From the NCBI RefSeq assembly GCF_018785245.1, contig NZ_WQPL01000012.1:1-55858 (forward strand): a DNA stretch of 55,858 nucleotides, given 5' to 3'. Below are positions 18,587 to 26,722 of the stretch, piece after piece (the stretch's first letter is position 1; each line of letters begins with the position of its first letter). The position numbers and the translations under genes were made by a program. The notes below the pieces were generated by a model. That model was not told the origin of the DNA and did not search any database. It was given only the letters and a program-made list of their open reading frames with translations. This stretch comes from Collinsella aerofaciens (GTDB lineage Bacteria > Actinomycetota > Coriobacteriia > Coriobacteriales > Coriobacteriaceae).

Positions 18587-18592
18587 CTAGAA
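18587..18592 (+). promoter_or_regulatory. Possible -10 box for pflA
   Basis: TAGAAT lies about 50 nt before the start codon. The -35 region (TTTCGC, 16-bp spacing) is weak. Confidence 0.35.
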
Positions 18593-18642
18593 TGACTCTG
18601 GTATTTATGTAGCTAAAACCAATGAGAGGCAAGGTAGCGGGA

Positions 18643-19461
18643 ATGGCTGAGATGACGCTTGAGGGTGTGGACGCTCGTCCTGGGGATTCCGCATTTGCCC
18701 TAGGCCGTGTGCATTCGATTGAGACGATGGGAACGGTCGATGGTCCCGGCATTCGCTTTGTGGTGTTTGTCCAGGGCTGTCCTATGCGCTGTGCGTATTG
18801 TCACAATCCCGATACCTGGTCTGTTAACGGCGGCACGATGGTGACCGTCGAGCATCTGATGGACGAGTTCCAGAGCAACCATGAGTTCTATCGCAGTGGC
18901 GGCATTACCGTTTCGGGCGGTGAACCGCTCCTGCAACCCGAGTTTTTGGCCGACCTGTTCCGCGCGATGCACAACAACCCCGATGGTCGCGTGCATACCT
19001 GCCTTGACAGCTGTGGCTATGCGTTTGATCCCAAGCATCCGGAGAAGTTCGATGCCGTACTCAACGAGACCGACATGGTGCTGCTCGACATTAAACACGC
19101 CGATCCCGTCGAGCATAAAAAGTTGACCGGATGCGATCCTGCACGCATCCTGGCGTTTGGCGATGAGCTCGCGCGTCGCAAGATCAAGGTCGTTATTCGC
19201 CACGTGGTGGTGCCGGGCATTACCGACACGGTGGAGGAGTGCGAGGCGCTCGGCCGCCTGATTGCCCCGTGGCATAACGTGGTCGGCCTGGAGATGCTGC
19301 CGTATCACACGATGGGTGTCGTCAAGTACGAGCAACTGGGCATTCCCTATAAGCTCGAGGGCGTGCCCCAGATGGATACCGCGCGCATGCCCGAGCTGCG
19401 CAACGCCGTCATGACGGGCATGAAAAAGCGCCGCGCGGAACTCAAAAACGCCATCGGCTAG
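18643..19461 (+). CDS. pflA: Pyruvate formate-lyase activating enzyme (radical SAM)
   Basis: It uses S-adenosylmethionine and a [4Fe-4S] cluster to abstract hydrogen from the radical Gly of PFL. The 272-residue protein has the cluster motif CPMRCAYC (C-x3-C-x2-C), the preceding ETMGTVDGPGIRFVVFVQG typical of activases, and the SAM-binding GGITVSGGEPLLQPEF. ATG 18643 was chosen over 18622 because GGCAAGGTAGCGGG precedes it. It lies 7 kb from the PFL genes rather than next to them, separated by the sugar locus. Its substrate here would be the separate 83-residue glycyl subunit docked on the PFL core. Activation of another glycyl-radical enzyme cannot be excluded. Confidence 0.9.
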   Translation: MAEMTLEGVDARPGDSAFALGRVHSIETMGTVDGPGIRFVVFVQGCPMRCAYCHNPDTWSVNGGTMVTVEHLMDEFQSNHEFYRSGGITVSGGEPLLQPEFLADLFRAMHNNPDGRVHTCLDSCGYAFDPKHPEKFDAVLNETDMVLLDIKHADPVEHKKLTGCDPARILAFGDELARRKIKVVIRHVVVPGITDTVEECEALGRLIAPWHNVVGLEMLPYHTMGVVKYEQLGIPYKLEGVPQMDTARMPELRNAVMTGMKKRRAELKNAIG

Positions 19462-19482
19462 CGAGCCATTTTCGCTCCCCAA

Positions 19483-19517
19483 GGGCACTCATTGGGGACA
19501 GACTTAAATGAGCGCCC
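19483..19517 (+). repeat. GACAG-loop hairpin repeat, CTCATT-stem variant
   Basis: GGGCACTCATT pairs with AAATGAGCGCCC around GGGGACAGACTT. It shares the GGGGACAG loop but not the stem of the other copies. Confidence 0.6.
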
Positions 19518-19723
19518 CTGGGCACCAAGTTGATTGCCAAAGAGCCCCGTCCCAAAAAGACTGGTCAAGGTTGCGGTGAGATGCGCAACAGAATCGTGCC
19601 ATTTGGATAAATACGCTTGTGGTTTCTTTAAAGACACCTTAAACGCCGCTGAATATCTTTGGAAAGAAATGCCTGCTCGGTATCATGCTGCTCGTATATA
19701 AACGGTAGCAGTCAGGAGACCAC

Positions 19724-20842
19724 GTGCGAAACATCGCATCGCGGGACGAGTATGTGCCGCAGCATGGCAGCAGATATAAGACGAAGGACACGTCTTCGTG
19801 TGGCCTTGCCGACACTCGCATCCGCGTGAGGAAGATTGCCGCCATTGGGATGCTAACGTCGGCGGTTATTATCCTCGGAATTACCGCCAAAACCTACGCA
19901 TCGGAGCGAATGGCACATTCAGATGCGTCAACGGTACAGACGCAAAACAAAAAGGTCTCTGAATCTAAAGTCACCGCAAGTCAAACCCTGTCGACAGCGA
20001 ACCTCAAGACGGGGCTTTCGAAGGCGGACTTTAACGATATTCCCTCAGGCGATACCGTGCAGACCTTCTCACTGGTTGATGACCAGATCCTCGCCCTGGA
20101 GGATGAGAACCTCGCCGCACTCCAGAATGCGCTTGACCAGGCGCAGGAGCTGGGCGATGTGGGCGTGGTGTTTTACGACCTGTCGAGCGGTAAGGGCGTG
20201 ACGTATAACGCTGATGTCGAGGTGTACGGTGCGAGTAGCTACAAGGCACTCTATGCGTTGTACATCTGCGAATCTCTGGTCGAGACGGGCCAGGTTTCAC
20301 TCGATGACTTCCTTGGCACCTATGGTGGCTACAACATGGGTTGGCAGACGGTACGCGACTTGATCGAGGCCGCGGTCGTTTATTCAGACAACGATTCGTT
20401 TATTGCGTTACGTGCGGCGTTTGACCGTGTCGGTTACGAGGATTGGATTGTCGGTCTTGGCATCGGTTACGATACGGCACTGGATCCGATGAGTGATTTT
20501 CCGACCTACTGCCCGCGCACTTCTGCGAGGTTATGGCGTGAGATGAGCGAGTATCTGAGCATGGATACCGAGACTTCACAGTGGTTGTCGGGCCTTCTGA
20601 CATCAACATCGCGCTCGTTTATTCGCGATGGCATTGCGGACGAGCAGGTTTTGGTGCGCAACAAGGCAGGCTGGATTAGCGAGGATGGTTACTATTCGAC
20701 ATGCGATGCAGGCCTCATCGACATCGATGGCCGTACCTATGTCATGAGCGTCATGACATCGATGCCATGGAGTGACCGTTCGAGCGAGGTTACGGCCGCG
20801 ATTGCAAAGGCTCTGTTTGATACGCGAGCTGCACTGGCTTAG
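19724..20842 (+). CDS. Membrane-anchored serine hydrolase, class A beta-lactamase fold
   Basis: This 372-residue protein has a cytosolic basic N-terminus, one membrane segment (about residues 36-58), a Ser/Thr-rich linker and an extracytoplasmic hydrolase domain. Catalytic motifs of the serine beta-lactamase/DD-peptidase fold are present: SSYK (S-x-x-K near 171), SDN (near 220) and KAG in place of KTG (near 313). It may be a beta-lactamase or a cell-wall peptidase or esterase. The missing Thr of KTG and the membrane anchor argue against a typical secreted penicillinase. The start is GTG with AGGAGA 4 nt upstream. No linked regulator is seen. Confidence 0.8.
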   Translation: MRNIASRDEYVPQHGSRYKTKDTSSCGLADTRIRVRKIAAIGMLTSAVIILGITAKTYASERMAHSDASTVQTQNKKVSESKVTASQTLSTANLKTGLSKADFNDIPSGDTVQTFSLVDDQILALEDENLAALQNALDQAQELGDVGVVFYDLSSGKGVTYNADVEVYGASSYKALYALYICESLVETGQVSLDDFLGTYGGYNMGWQTVRDLIEAAVVYSDNDSFIALRAAFDRVGYEDWIVGLGIGYDTALDPMSDFPTYCPRTSARLWREMSEYLSMDTETSQWLSGLLTSTSRSFIRDGIADEQVLVRNKAGWISEDGYYSTCDAGLIDIDGRTYVMSVMTSMPWSDRSSEVTAAIAKALFDTRAALA

Positions 20843-20920
20843 CGTGTTCGTTTGGCGAGGTCAAACAAAATGCTGGTACCATACCTTGGTTGAGAATTTC
20901 GTATAGGTTTGGGGAATGGT

Positions 20921-21661
20921 ATGGCTACCATCGCGATTATCGGTGCGCTCGAAAAAGAGATCATGCAGATTAAGGAAGAGCTGAGCGACGTTTGCGAGGC
21001 ACGGGAGGCGGGCTTGACCGTTGTGAGCGGTGAGCTCGACGGCCTGACAGTTGTCGCCACAACGGCGGGCATGGGCACGGTGAACGCCGCCGCTGCAACA
21101 CAGCACCTCATTAGCAAGTATGCTCCGCAGGCTGTTGTGTTTTCGGGCATTGCGGGCGGTTTGAACCCCAAGCTCCATATCGACGACGTGGTCATTGGCA
21201 AACGCCTACGCTATCTGGATACCGATACCGCGCTTATCGCCGAGTCCGCACCGGGGCTCGAGGAGTTTGGCTCGACGCCCGCGCTGGTCGATATTGCCGC
21301 CGACGTGCTTGCTGGACGTGGGTTTGTTGACGCTTCGAAAAATGCAGTCGCTTCGAACGAGGGCACCAAGCAGTTCCTGGTCGGCACGATTGCCACGGGT
21401 AACCGCTTTGTGACGGGCGCCACCATGCGCAACGACGCTATCGAGGCGACGCATGCCGATTGTGTCGGCATGGAGGGCGCGGCAATTGCCCATGTCGCAA
21501 CCAAAAATGGTGTCGATTGCCTGGTGTTGCGCGCTATCAGCGATAATTGTGACGAGGCGTACGATGCAATTTGCGAGCGAGAGTTCGATCTGTTCGAGTA
21601 CGCGCGTGTCGCAAGTGACATTACGCTCGATATCGTCCGCCGCATTGCCGCTGCGCAATAG
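20921..21661 (+). CDS. mtnN: 5'-methylthioadenosine/S-adenosylhomocysteine nucleosidase
   Basis: This 246-residue cytosolic enzyme cleaves adenine from methylthioadenosine and S-adenosylhomocysteine. Family features include IAIIGALEKEIMQIKE at the N-terminus, the FSGIAGGLNP phosphate/ribose-site glycines, VGMEGAAIAHVA with the ribose-binding Glu, and LRAISDNCDE with the catalytic Asp. ATG 20921 was chosen over an upstream TTG because GGGGAA precedes it. It recycles by-products of SAM-dependent reactions; two radical SAM proteins in the window would generate 5'-deoxyadenosine, another substrate of this family. It lies 38 bp before engB and may be co-transcribed with it. Confidence 0.92.
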   Translation: MATIAIIGALEKEIMQIKEELSDVCEAREAGLTVVSGELDGLTVVATTAGMGTVNAAAATQHLISKYAPQAVVFSGIAGGLNPKLHIDDVVIGKRLRYLDTDTALIAESAPGLEEFGSTPALVDIAADVLAGRGFVDASKNAVASNEGTKQFLVGTIATGNRFVTGATMRNDAIEATHADCVGMEGAAIAHVATKNGVDCLVLRAISDNCDEAYDAICEREFDLFEYARVASDITLDIVRRIAAAQ

Positions 21662-21699
21662 CGCGTCTATTTGTAAGAACCTACGACCAAGGAGTGTCC

Positions 21700-22290
21700 A
21701 TGGCCGATTCCATTAACTACCAGCTTGCCAAGTTCGTCGCCAGCTATGGCAAGGTTTCGCAGATTCCCGAGTCCACCTGCCCCGAGGTGAGCTTTGTCGG
21801 CCGCTCCAACGTGGGCAAGTCGTCGATTATGAACAAGCTATTTGGCCGCAAGAACCTAGTCAAGGTTTCCAGTACGCCGGGCAAGACGAGCAACATCAAC
21901 TTCTTTGAGGCCGATGACGTGCATTTCGTGGACCTGCCGGGTTACGGTTTCGCCCGTCGCTCCAAGGCCGAGCGCGACCGCTGGGCCGAGCTTATCGGCG
22001 ACTTTTTCGACTCCGAGCGCAGCTTTAACTTGGTGGTCTCGCTGGTGGACATTCGTCACGACCCCAGCAAGCTCGACCACGACATGATCGACTACCTACA
22101 GGGCAACGAGTTCAACTTTATCGTTTGCCTCACCAAAGCCGACAAGCTCAGCCGCACCCAGCAGGCCCGCCAGGCAGCAGCCATCAAAAAGCAGCTCAAC
22201 GTTCCGGCCGAGAACGTGATCATCACAAGCTCCCAGACCGGCGTGGGTATCGACGAACTAAAAAAGCGCATCGCCGAGGCCTGCCTCTAG
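21700..22290 (+). CDS. engB: Ribosome-biogenesis GTPase EngB (YihA/YsxC)
   Basis: This 196-residue GTPase helps assemble the large ribosomal subunit. All G motifs are visible: G1 GRSNVGKSS, G2 STPGKT, G3 DLPGYG, G4 TKAD and G5 SSQ. Length is normal for the family. ATG 21700 has an AAGGAG site 5 nt upstream. It is followed by an unusually long perfect hairpin with a T6 run, which serves as its terminator and also carries operators for the next gene pair. Confidence 0.93.
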   Translation: MADSINYQLAKFVASYGKVSQIPESTCPEVSFVGRSNVGKSSIMNKLFGRKNLVKVSSTPGKTSNINFFEADDVHFVDLPGYGFARRSKAERDRWAELIGDFFDSERSFNLVVSLVDIRHDPSKLDHDMIDYLQGNEFNFIVCLTKADKLSRTQQARQAAAIKKQLNVPAENVIITSSQTGVGIDELKKRIAEACL

Positions 22291-22320
22291 TCAGGGTTAA
22301 ACCGTCAAAAGCCCCCGTTC

Positions 22321-22372
22321 ATATCACCCCAGTGATAGTTATTGGTAAACTATCACTGGGGTGATATTTTTT
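22321..22372 (+). promoter_or_regulatory. Terminator of engB containing two operator dyads for the DUF3990/XRE pair
   Basis: A perfect 20-bp inverted repeat (22321-22340 and 22348-22367) with 7-nt loop and T6 forms a strong terminator. Each arm is itself a dyad, TATCAC-CCCA-GTGATA and TATCAC-TGGG-GTGATA, centred 29 bp apart. This is the layout expected for two bound repressor dimers. A tentative promoter is TTAAAC (22297-22302), 17-bp spacer, CATATC (22320-22325). The AGGAGG site of the next gene starts 1-2 nt after the T run. Confidence 0.7.
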
Positions 22373-22383
22373 AGGAGGTCGAT

Positions 22384-23067
22384 ATGGAGCTTTGGCACGG
22401 GTCGGAGGTTGTTGTCGAGCATCCATCGTTGGATAAATGCAGGCAATTCAATGACTATGGGCGCGGGTTTTATTGCACACCGCATGAGGAAATGGCAATG
22501 GAGTGGGCATGTCGGACCGAGTCTGATGGCATTGCCAATCGATATGAGCTTGATTTAGATGGCCTTGCGATTTTGGATTTGGAATCAGGTGAGTTCTCGA
22601 TTCTCAACTGGCTTGCAATTCTGGCGAATAACAGAGAGTTCAATGTTTCAACGCCAGTAGCACGCGAGGGGCTTCGTTATCTGCTGGATAACTGCCTGAT
22701 TGATATTTCTCCCTATGACGTTATTCGAGGCTATCGTGCAGACGATTCCTATTTCTCGTTTGCAAGACAGTTTGTCAACGGCATGATCTCGCTCAGGCAA
22801 TTGCAGCGCATTATGTTTTTGGGGGATTTGGGCATTCAATATGCGCTTATGAGTGAGCGTGCGTTCTCGGCGATTAAGTTCCGCGATTGGAAGCAGGCTT
22901 CGGGAGCTGAGTTTTATCCCAAACGATTTGAGCGAGAACAGAACGCTCGACGAAAGTACCTGGATACGGTAAACGGATTTGACTCTGATGGTGTCGACAT
23001 TAGGGATTTGATGGCAGGGAGGGTTGATTTGAATGATCCAAGAGTTAACGGATTGTGGGCCGAGTAG
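22384..23067 (+). CDS. DUF3990-type (ADP-ribosyltransferase-like) putative toxin
   Basis: This 227-residue protein starts MELWHGSEVVVEHP and has DYGRGFYCTPHEEMAMEWA near residues 24-42. This matches DUF3990, which belongs to the ADP-ribosyltransferase-like clan (H-G in strand 1, then the FxxGFYxT loop). YDVIRGYRADDSYF follows near residue 118. Codon use is less GC-biased than in neighbouring genes, suggesting horizontal acquisition. It overlaps the downstream XRE-type gene by 35 bp and starts behind paired operator dyads, the usual toxin-antitoxin arrangement. AGGAGG lies 5 nt before the ATG. Toxicity and target are unknown; the toxin-antitoxin role is inferred from context. Confidence 0.75.
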   Translation: MELWHGSEVVVEHPSLDKCRQFNDYGRGFYCTPHEEMAMEWACRTESDGIANRYELDLDGLAILDLESGEFSILNWLAILANNREFNVSTPVAREGLRYLLDNCLIDISPYDVIRGYRADDSYFSFARQFVNGMISLRQLQRIMFLGDLGIQYALMSERAFSAIKFRDWKQASGAEFYPKRFEREQNARRKYLDTVNGFDSDGVDIRDLMAGRVDLNDPRVNGLWAE

Positions 23068-23731
23068 GACATACCCCGTCTACTACCTCGAGGATGCAAT
23101 GAACAACCTCGGCGACTGCTTTGACTATGCCGTCAATGACTATGGAGCAGAAGGATCGGAAGTTGCTGAACTCTTTTGCCTGAGCGGGGTTGCTCGAGAG
23201 TTTGAGCGCGGCAATGCATGGGTAGTGTCGGGAAAATCGGGCGTTGAGCTGTTCGCGCTCATTGCCGAAAGGTCCGGCTATCAATCAAGGCCGATGCCAA
23301 ATCGAACCTACCGATTCGAAAAGACACCGGAATATTGGACAGGCTGGATATTGGCATACCTTCAGTGGCGCCTAGGAGAGTCTTTCGAAGACCTGCTGCA
23401 TGTCGTTCCGTTTGACGCACTGCTCAGTCTGTACTATCCCTGGCACGAAGCCTCGGAGGAACGCGTGGCTCGCCTCGTCTGCGATATGGCGAAAAAAGCG
23501 TCCAGGCAAACCAAACTTGCGTTAGCAAGAAAGAGACTCAAGAAAACCCAACAAGATCTGGCATACGAATCGGGTGTGTCACTCCGCTCAATCCAAATGT
23601 ACGAGCAGCGTCAGAGAAACATCAATGAAGCCTCGGTAACAAGCGTACGAGCCATAGCAAAAGCCCTCCACTGCAACATCGAGGACCTCCTAGAACCAGT
23701 CTTCGAATACAAAGAAACCGGCGCCGTCTAA
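23033..23731 (+). CDS. XRE-type DNA-binding protein, putative antitoxin of the DUF3990 gene
   Basis: The 232-residue protein has an N-terminal domain I do not recognise (YYLEDAMNNLGDCFDYAVNDYG, then GVAREFERGNAWVVSGKSG). An XRE-like helix-turn-helix lies near the C-terminus (about 165-222, ARKRLKKTQQDLAYESGVSLRSIQMYEQ). The ATG at 23033 lies inside the upstream gene, with AGGGAGGG 8-10 nt before it. Translational coupling is expected. It probably binds the TATCAC-N4-GTGATA dyads upstream of the pair and neutralises the DUF3990 protein through its N-terminal part. An ATG at 23098 is a possible alternative start. Confidence 0.7.
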   Translation: MIQELTDCGPSRTYPVYYLEDAMNNLGDCFDYAVNDYGAEGSEVAELFCLSGVAREFERGNAWVVSGKSGVELFALIAERSGYQSRPMPNRTYRFEKTPEYWTGWILAYLQWRLGESFEDLLHVVPFDALLSLYYPWHEASEERVARLVCDMAKKASRQTKLALARKRLKKTQQDLAYESGVSLRSIQMYEQRQRNINEASVTSVRAIAKALHCNIEDLLEPVFEYKETGAV

Positions 23732-23869
23732 ACCAAGCACACAGCCGATGCCCGCCTCTAGGAAGTGCTCCAGCCTAGCAAGAGCCCCTATCAATAAAAA
23801 TCCAAACTATCAGCCCGGCGACTTTCCAGAGCGTAGGTCCCTGTAGCCGCCGCCGGTGAAGTTAACATA

Positions 23870-23996
23870 GGGGAGGCTAGGGGGCTTTGCCCCCAAATCT
23901 TTCCGCAGGACGGCAGGACCCCCGCCGCACGAAGTGCGCAGCGGGGGTCCTGCCATGTCCGAGGACGATTTGGGGGCAAAGCCCCCTGGCCTCCCC
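23870..23996 (-). ncRNA. Structured 3'-UTR element, family A, copy 2
   Basis: Read on the reverse strand it begins 21 nt after the thrB stop codon. The outer stem is GGGGAGGC...GGGGGC with its complement, the internal loop is CGTCCTC / TGCGGAAA, then GGAC/GTCC and an inner stem GGCAGGACCCCCGC / GCGGGGGTCCTGCC. The rest of 23732-24017 holds no gene. Confidence 0.65.
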
Positions 23997-24017
23997 GGCG
24001 AGTATACGGGACGGCGA

Positions 24018-24899
24018 CTACAGGTATTCGATCTGGGCGCCTTCCGTGTCGCACGTCAGAATATGCGTATCGCACTTGGGGAACTGCTCGCGCAGCTTGA
24101 CCTGCAGGAACTTTGCCACGATGGTGTCGTCGGTCACAGCCATGAGGGTCGAGCCCGAGCCGCTAATCCAGATGGTCTTGGCGCCGCCGTTAAGGCAGGT
24201 GTCGCGCACGGCGTTGTAGTCGGGGATGAGGCGGCGGCGATAGGGCTCCTGGATGCGGTCGTCGTTGGCGGCGGCAATCAGGTCAAGGTCGCCGGTCTCC
24301 AGGCCGCGCGTCATGCCGGCGATGCGGCCCATCTGCCACACGGCGGTGGAGAGCGGAATCTCCTGCGGCACGACCTTGCGCGCCTCGCTCGTGTGTACCT
24401 CGTAGGGCGGAATCACGGTAATAAAACGCAGGCGATCGCTCACCTCGTAGCGCAGGCACTGGGGGAGCGAATCAGTCGGCGTAAAGGAGCAAACGGCACC
24501 GCCCAGGATGGCAGGGGCGACGTTATCGGGATGGCCCTCGACCTCGGTGGCAATGCGGACAAGCTCGGCACGGTCGACGGTGTGGCCCGTCAGCGCGGCG
24601 GCCGCCATGATGCCAGCGACGACGCAGGTGGAGCTGGAACCCAGGCCGCGGGCGACGGGCACGTCGGTCTGGATGTCGATAGCGACGGGAAAAGCCGGCT
24701 CGCCCCATGCGGCCAGCGCATCGACAAAGCTCACGTAGACCAGGTTGTTCTCGTTTTGGAATTCCTCGGGGCAGCCCGTGATGGTGAGCTTGTCGGCGCG
24801 CTCAAAGGTAAAGTGCGAGTAGAGGCTGACGGCCATGCCGAGGGTGTCGTAGCCGATGCCTAGGTTTGCGCTTGTTGCAGGGACGGTGATCTTGATCAT
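24018..24899 (-). CDS. thrB: Homoserine kinase
   Basis: It phosphorylates homoserine, the step before threonine synthase. The 293-residue GHMP kinase has the ATP-binding VPVARGLGSSST (about residues 80-91), the N-terminal IKITVPATSANLGIGYDTLG and a C-terminal glycine-rich ISGSGSTLMAV. It lies downstream of thrC on the same strand but is separated by a terminator and a 106-nt inverted repeat that ends about 10 nt before its ribosome binding site (GGAGATT). Its 3' end is followed by a family A element. Homoserine dehydrogenase is not in the window. Confidence 0.92.
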   Translation of the reverse strand: MIKITVPATSANLGIGYDTLGMAVSLYSHFTFERADKLTITGCPEEFQNENNLVYVSFVDALAAWGEPAFPVAIDIQTDVPVARGLGSSSTCVVAGIMAAAALTGHTVDRAELVRIATEVEGHPDNVAPAILGGAVCSFTPTDSLPQCLRYEVSDRLRFITVIPPYEVHTSEARKVVPQEIPLSTAVWQMGRIAGMTRGLETGDLDLIAAANDDRIQEPYRRRLIPDYNAVRDTCLNGGAKTIWISGSGSTLMAVTDDTIVAKFLQVKLREQFPKCDTHILTCDTEGAQIEYL

Positions 24900-24914
24900 G
24901 GGAATCTCCTGGGC

Positions 24915-25020
24915 GGTCTGCCTGTTTAGTTCGCTGCTCGGGCAGTCCTGGCTCGCTCGGAAAGCACATTAAGTGCTTTCCGGCTCGTGCGGAACTCGCG
25001 ACGAACTAAACAGGCAGACC
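24915..25020 (-). promoter_or_regulatory. 106-nt inverted-repeat leader immediately upstream of thrB
   Basis: GGTCTGCCTGTTTAGTTCG (24915-24933) is perfectly complementary to 25002-25020. An inner 9-bp stem, GGAAAGCAC/GTGCTTTCC around ATTAA, sits between unpaired 25- and 20-nt strands. In RNA it would form a closed hairpin ending next to the thrB ribosome binding site. Confidence 0.55.
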
Positions 25021-25068
25021 CGCATGTCAGTTCGTCATCATCCCGGTGGGTATCTGATAAAAGAAGGT

Positions 25069-25088
25069 GCGCCGGCTTTCGCCGGCGC
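25069..25088 (-). terminator. Terminator of thrC
   Basis: GCGCCGGC pairs with GCCGGCGC around a 4-nt loop. On the reverse strand it is followed by ACCTTCTTTT. Confidence 0.75.
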
Positions 25089-25100
25089 TTAATAAGGGAT

Positions 25101-26618
25101 CTAGTTGGTGCTCATTCGTTTTGCTGCAGAGTCGACGTAGCTGGTCATCTCGTCGACGTCGCAGACGTCTTCGAAGCGGACGGGCTTGGACTCGAGTTCG
25201 GCGAGCTGTGCCGGTGCGATCGTATTGGTGGCCTGCTCGAGCACGCGCATGGCTTCAAAATCATCCTCGGGAACGTCGAGGCCCAGGGCGTCGCAGCAGG
25301 CGCGCGGGAACTTGTAGGGGCTGGCGGTCGAAAGCAGCACGCGGGCCTTGGCGCCCTCGGCGGGGGCGACCTTTTCAAAGACGTGATAGCCGCAAGCGGT
25401 GTGCGGGTCGATCACATAGCCGTTTGCATCCCAGCAGTTCTTGATAGCAGCGCGGACCTCGTCCTCGCTGGCCCAGCCGCAGCCAAACACACTCTGGATC
25501 TTGGCCAGCAGCTCGGCGGGCACCTCATAGCGACCAGTCTGTGCCAGCTGCTCCATAAGGCCGGCAACGAGTTCGCAGTCGCCATCGGACAGGAAATAAA
25601 GCATACGCTCCAGGTTGGAGCTAATAAGGATGTCCATCGACGGCGAGATGGTCGTGAAGAACGGGCGGTTGCGGTCGTAAACGCCGGTGGTCAGGAAGTC
25701 AGCGAGCACGTTGTTCTTGTCGCTGGCCACGACGAGTTTGGCGACGGGCAGACCCATGCGCTTGGCATAGTAGCCGGCCAGGATATCGCCAAAGTTGCCG
25801 GTCGGCACGCAGAACTCCACGGCATCGCCGGCCTCGATGGCGCCGGCGCGCAGCAGCTGCGCATAGGCGGCAAAGTAGTAGACGACCTGCGGTACCAGGC
25901 GGCCAACGTTGATGGAGTTGGCGCTCGAAAGCACCGTGCCAGCGGCCTCCAGGCGCTCGGCAAGCTCCTTATCGGCAAAGATGCGCTTGACGGCGCTCTG
26001 GGCGTCGTCAAAGTTGCCGCGGATGCCGCAGACGGCGACGTTGTCGCCCTCCTGCGTGGACATCTGCAGGTTCTGGACGCGGCTGACCTTGCCCTCGGGA
26101 TAAAAGACGGTGATGCCCGTGCCCGGAGCGTCGGCAAAACCGGCGAGCGCGGCCTTGCCCGTGTCGCCCGATGTGGCGGTGACGATCATGATGCGCTCGG
26201 TGCCGCCGTCCTTGGCGGAAGTGCGGGCCATCAGACGGGGGAGCATCTGCAGGGCGACGTCCTTAAAGGCGCTCGTGGGGCCGCCAAAGAGCTCCATCAC
26301 ATAGGTCTGGGGGGAGTCAGCGCCCGGCGCAGCGTCGAGTTTGACGAGCGGCGTAACCTCTTCACTCGCAAACGTGCCGCGGTATGCCTCGTCGACACAC
26401 GCCGAAATTTCTTCGGCCGTGTAATCATTCAGTAACATTCCCAACACATCTTGAGCGATTTCAAAGTACGATTTATCTGCAAGCGAGCTGATATCGACCT
26501 GCTGAGTGCCAAGCTCGTCCGAGACAAACAAACCCCCGTCGGGAGCGATGCCGGTGCGGATTGCCACCTTACTTGAGCACGATAAAGTGCGTCCTCGTGT
26601 ACTATGATAAGTTCCCAT
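25101..26618 (-). CDS. thrC: Threonine synthase
   Basis: It converts O-phosphohomoserine to threonine using pyridoxal phosphate. The 505-residue protein has the PLP-lysine segment GGPTSAFKDVALQML, the TATSGDTGKAAL phosphate-binding loop, and a FCVPTGNFGDILAGYYAKRMG segment. It is the longer fungal/enterobacterial-type enzyme. ATG 26618 (MGTYHSTRG) was chosen over 26663 because GAGGAG lies about 8 nt upstream and the protein aligns from there. It is divergent from lysC across a 104-bp shared promoter region. No attenuator peptide rich in Thr or Ile codons was found in that gap. Confidence 0.92.
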   Translation of the reverse strand: MGTYHSTRGRTLSCSSKVAIRTGIAPDGGLFVSDELGTQQVDISSLADKSYFEIAQDVLGMLLNDYTAEEISACVDEAYRGTFASEEVTPLVKLDAAPGADSPQTYVMELFGGPTSAFKDVALQMLPRLMARTSAKDGGTERIMIVTATSGDTGKAALAGFADAPGTGITVFYPEGKVSRVQNLQMSTQEGDNVAVCGIRGNFDDAQSAVKRIFADKELAERLEAAGTVLSSANSINVGRLVPQVVYYFAAYAQLLRAGAIEAGDAVEFCVPTGNFGDILAGYYAKRMGLPVAKLVVASDKNNVLADFLTTGVYDRNRPFFTTISPSMDILISSNLERMLYFLSDGDCELVAGLMEQLAQTGRYEVPAELLAKIQSVFGCGWASEDEVRAAIKNCWDANGYVIDPHTACGYHVFEKVAPAEGAKARVLLSTASPYKFPRACCDALGLDVPEDDFEAMRVLEQATNTIAPAQLAELESKPVRFEDVCDVDEMTSYVDSAAKRMSTN

Positions 26619-26722
26619 ATAACACTGCTCCTCGGATGCCTTGGTCCCAATCGGTGAACCCATGGTATCAGAGCGCGCAAAATAGGTTCGCAGAGGCTTT
26701 TTAGAAAGGTAACCTCCAGTCC

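Noticed and set aside
24987-26435. A 482-codon plus-strand frame opposite thrC
   Set aside because: Antisense shadow of thrC; no start signal and no recognisable protein family.
26619-26722. Lysine riboswitch or threonine attenuator between thrC and lysC
   Set aside because: The 104-bp divergent gap is too short for a lysine riboswitch and has no Thr/Ile-rich leader ORF or terminator pair.
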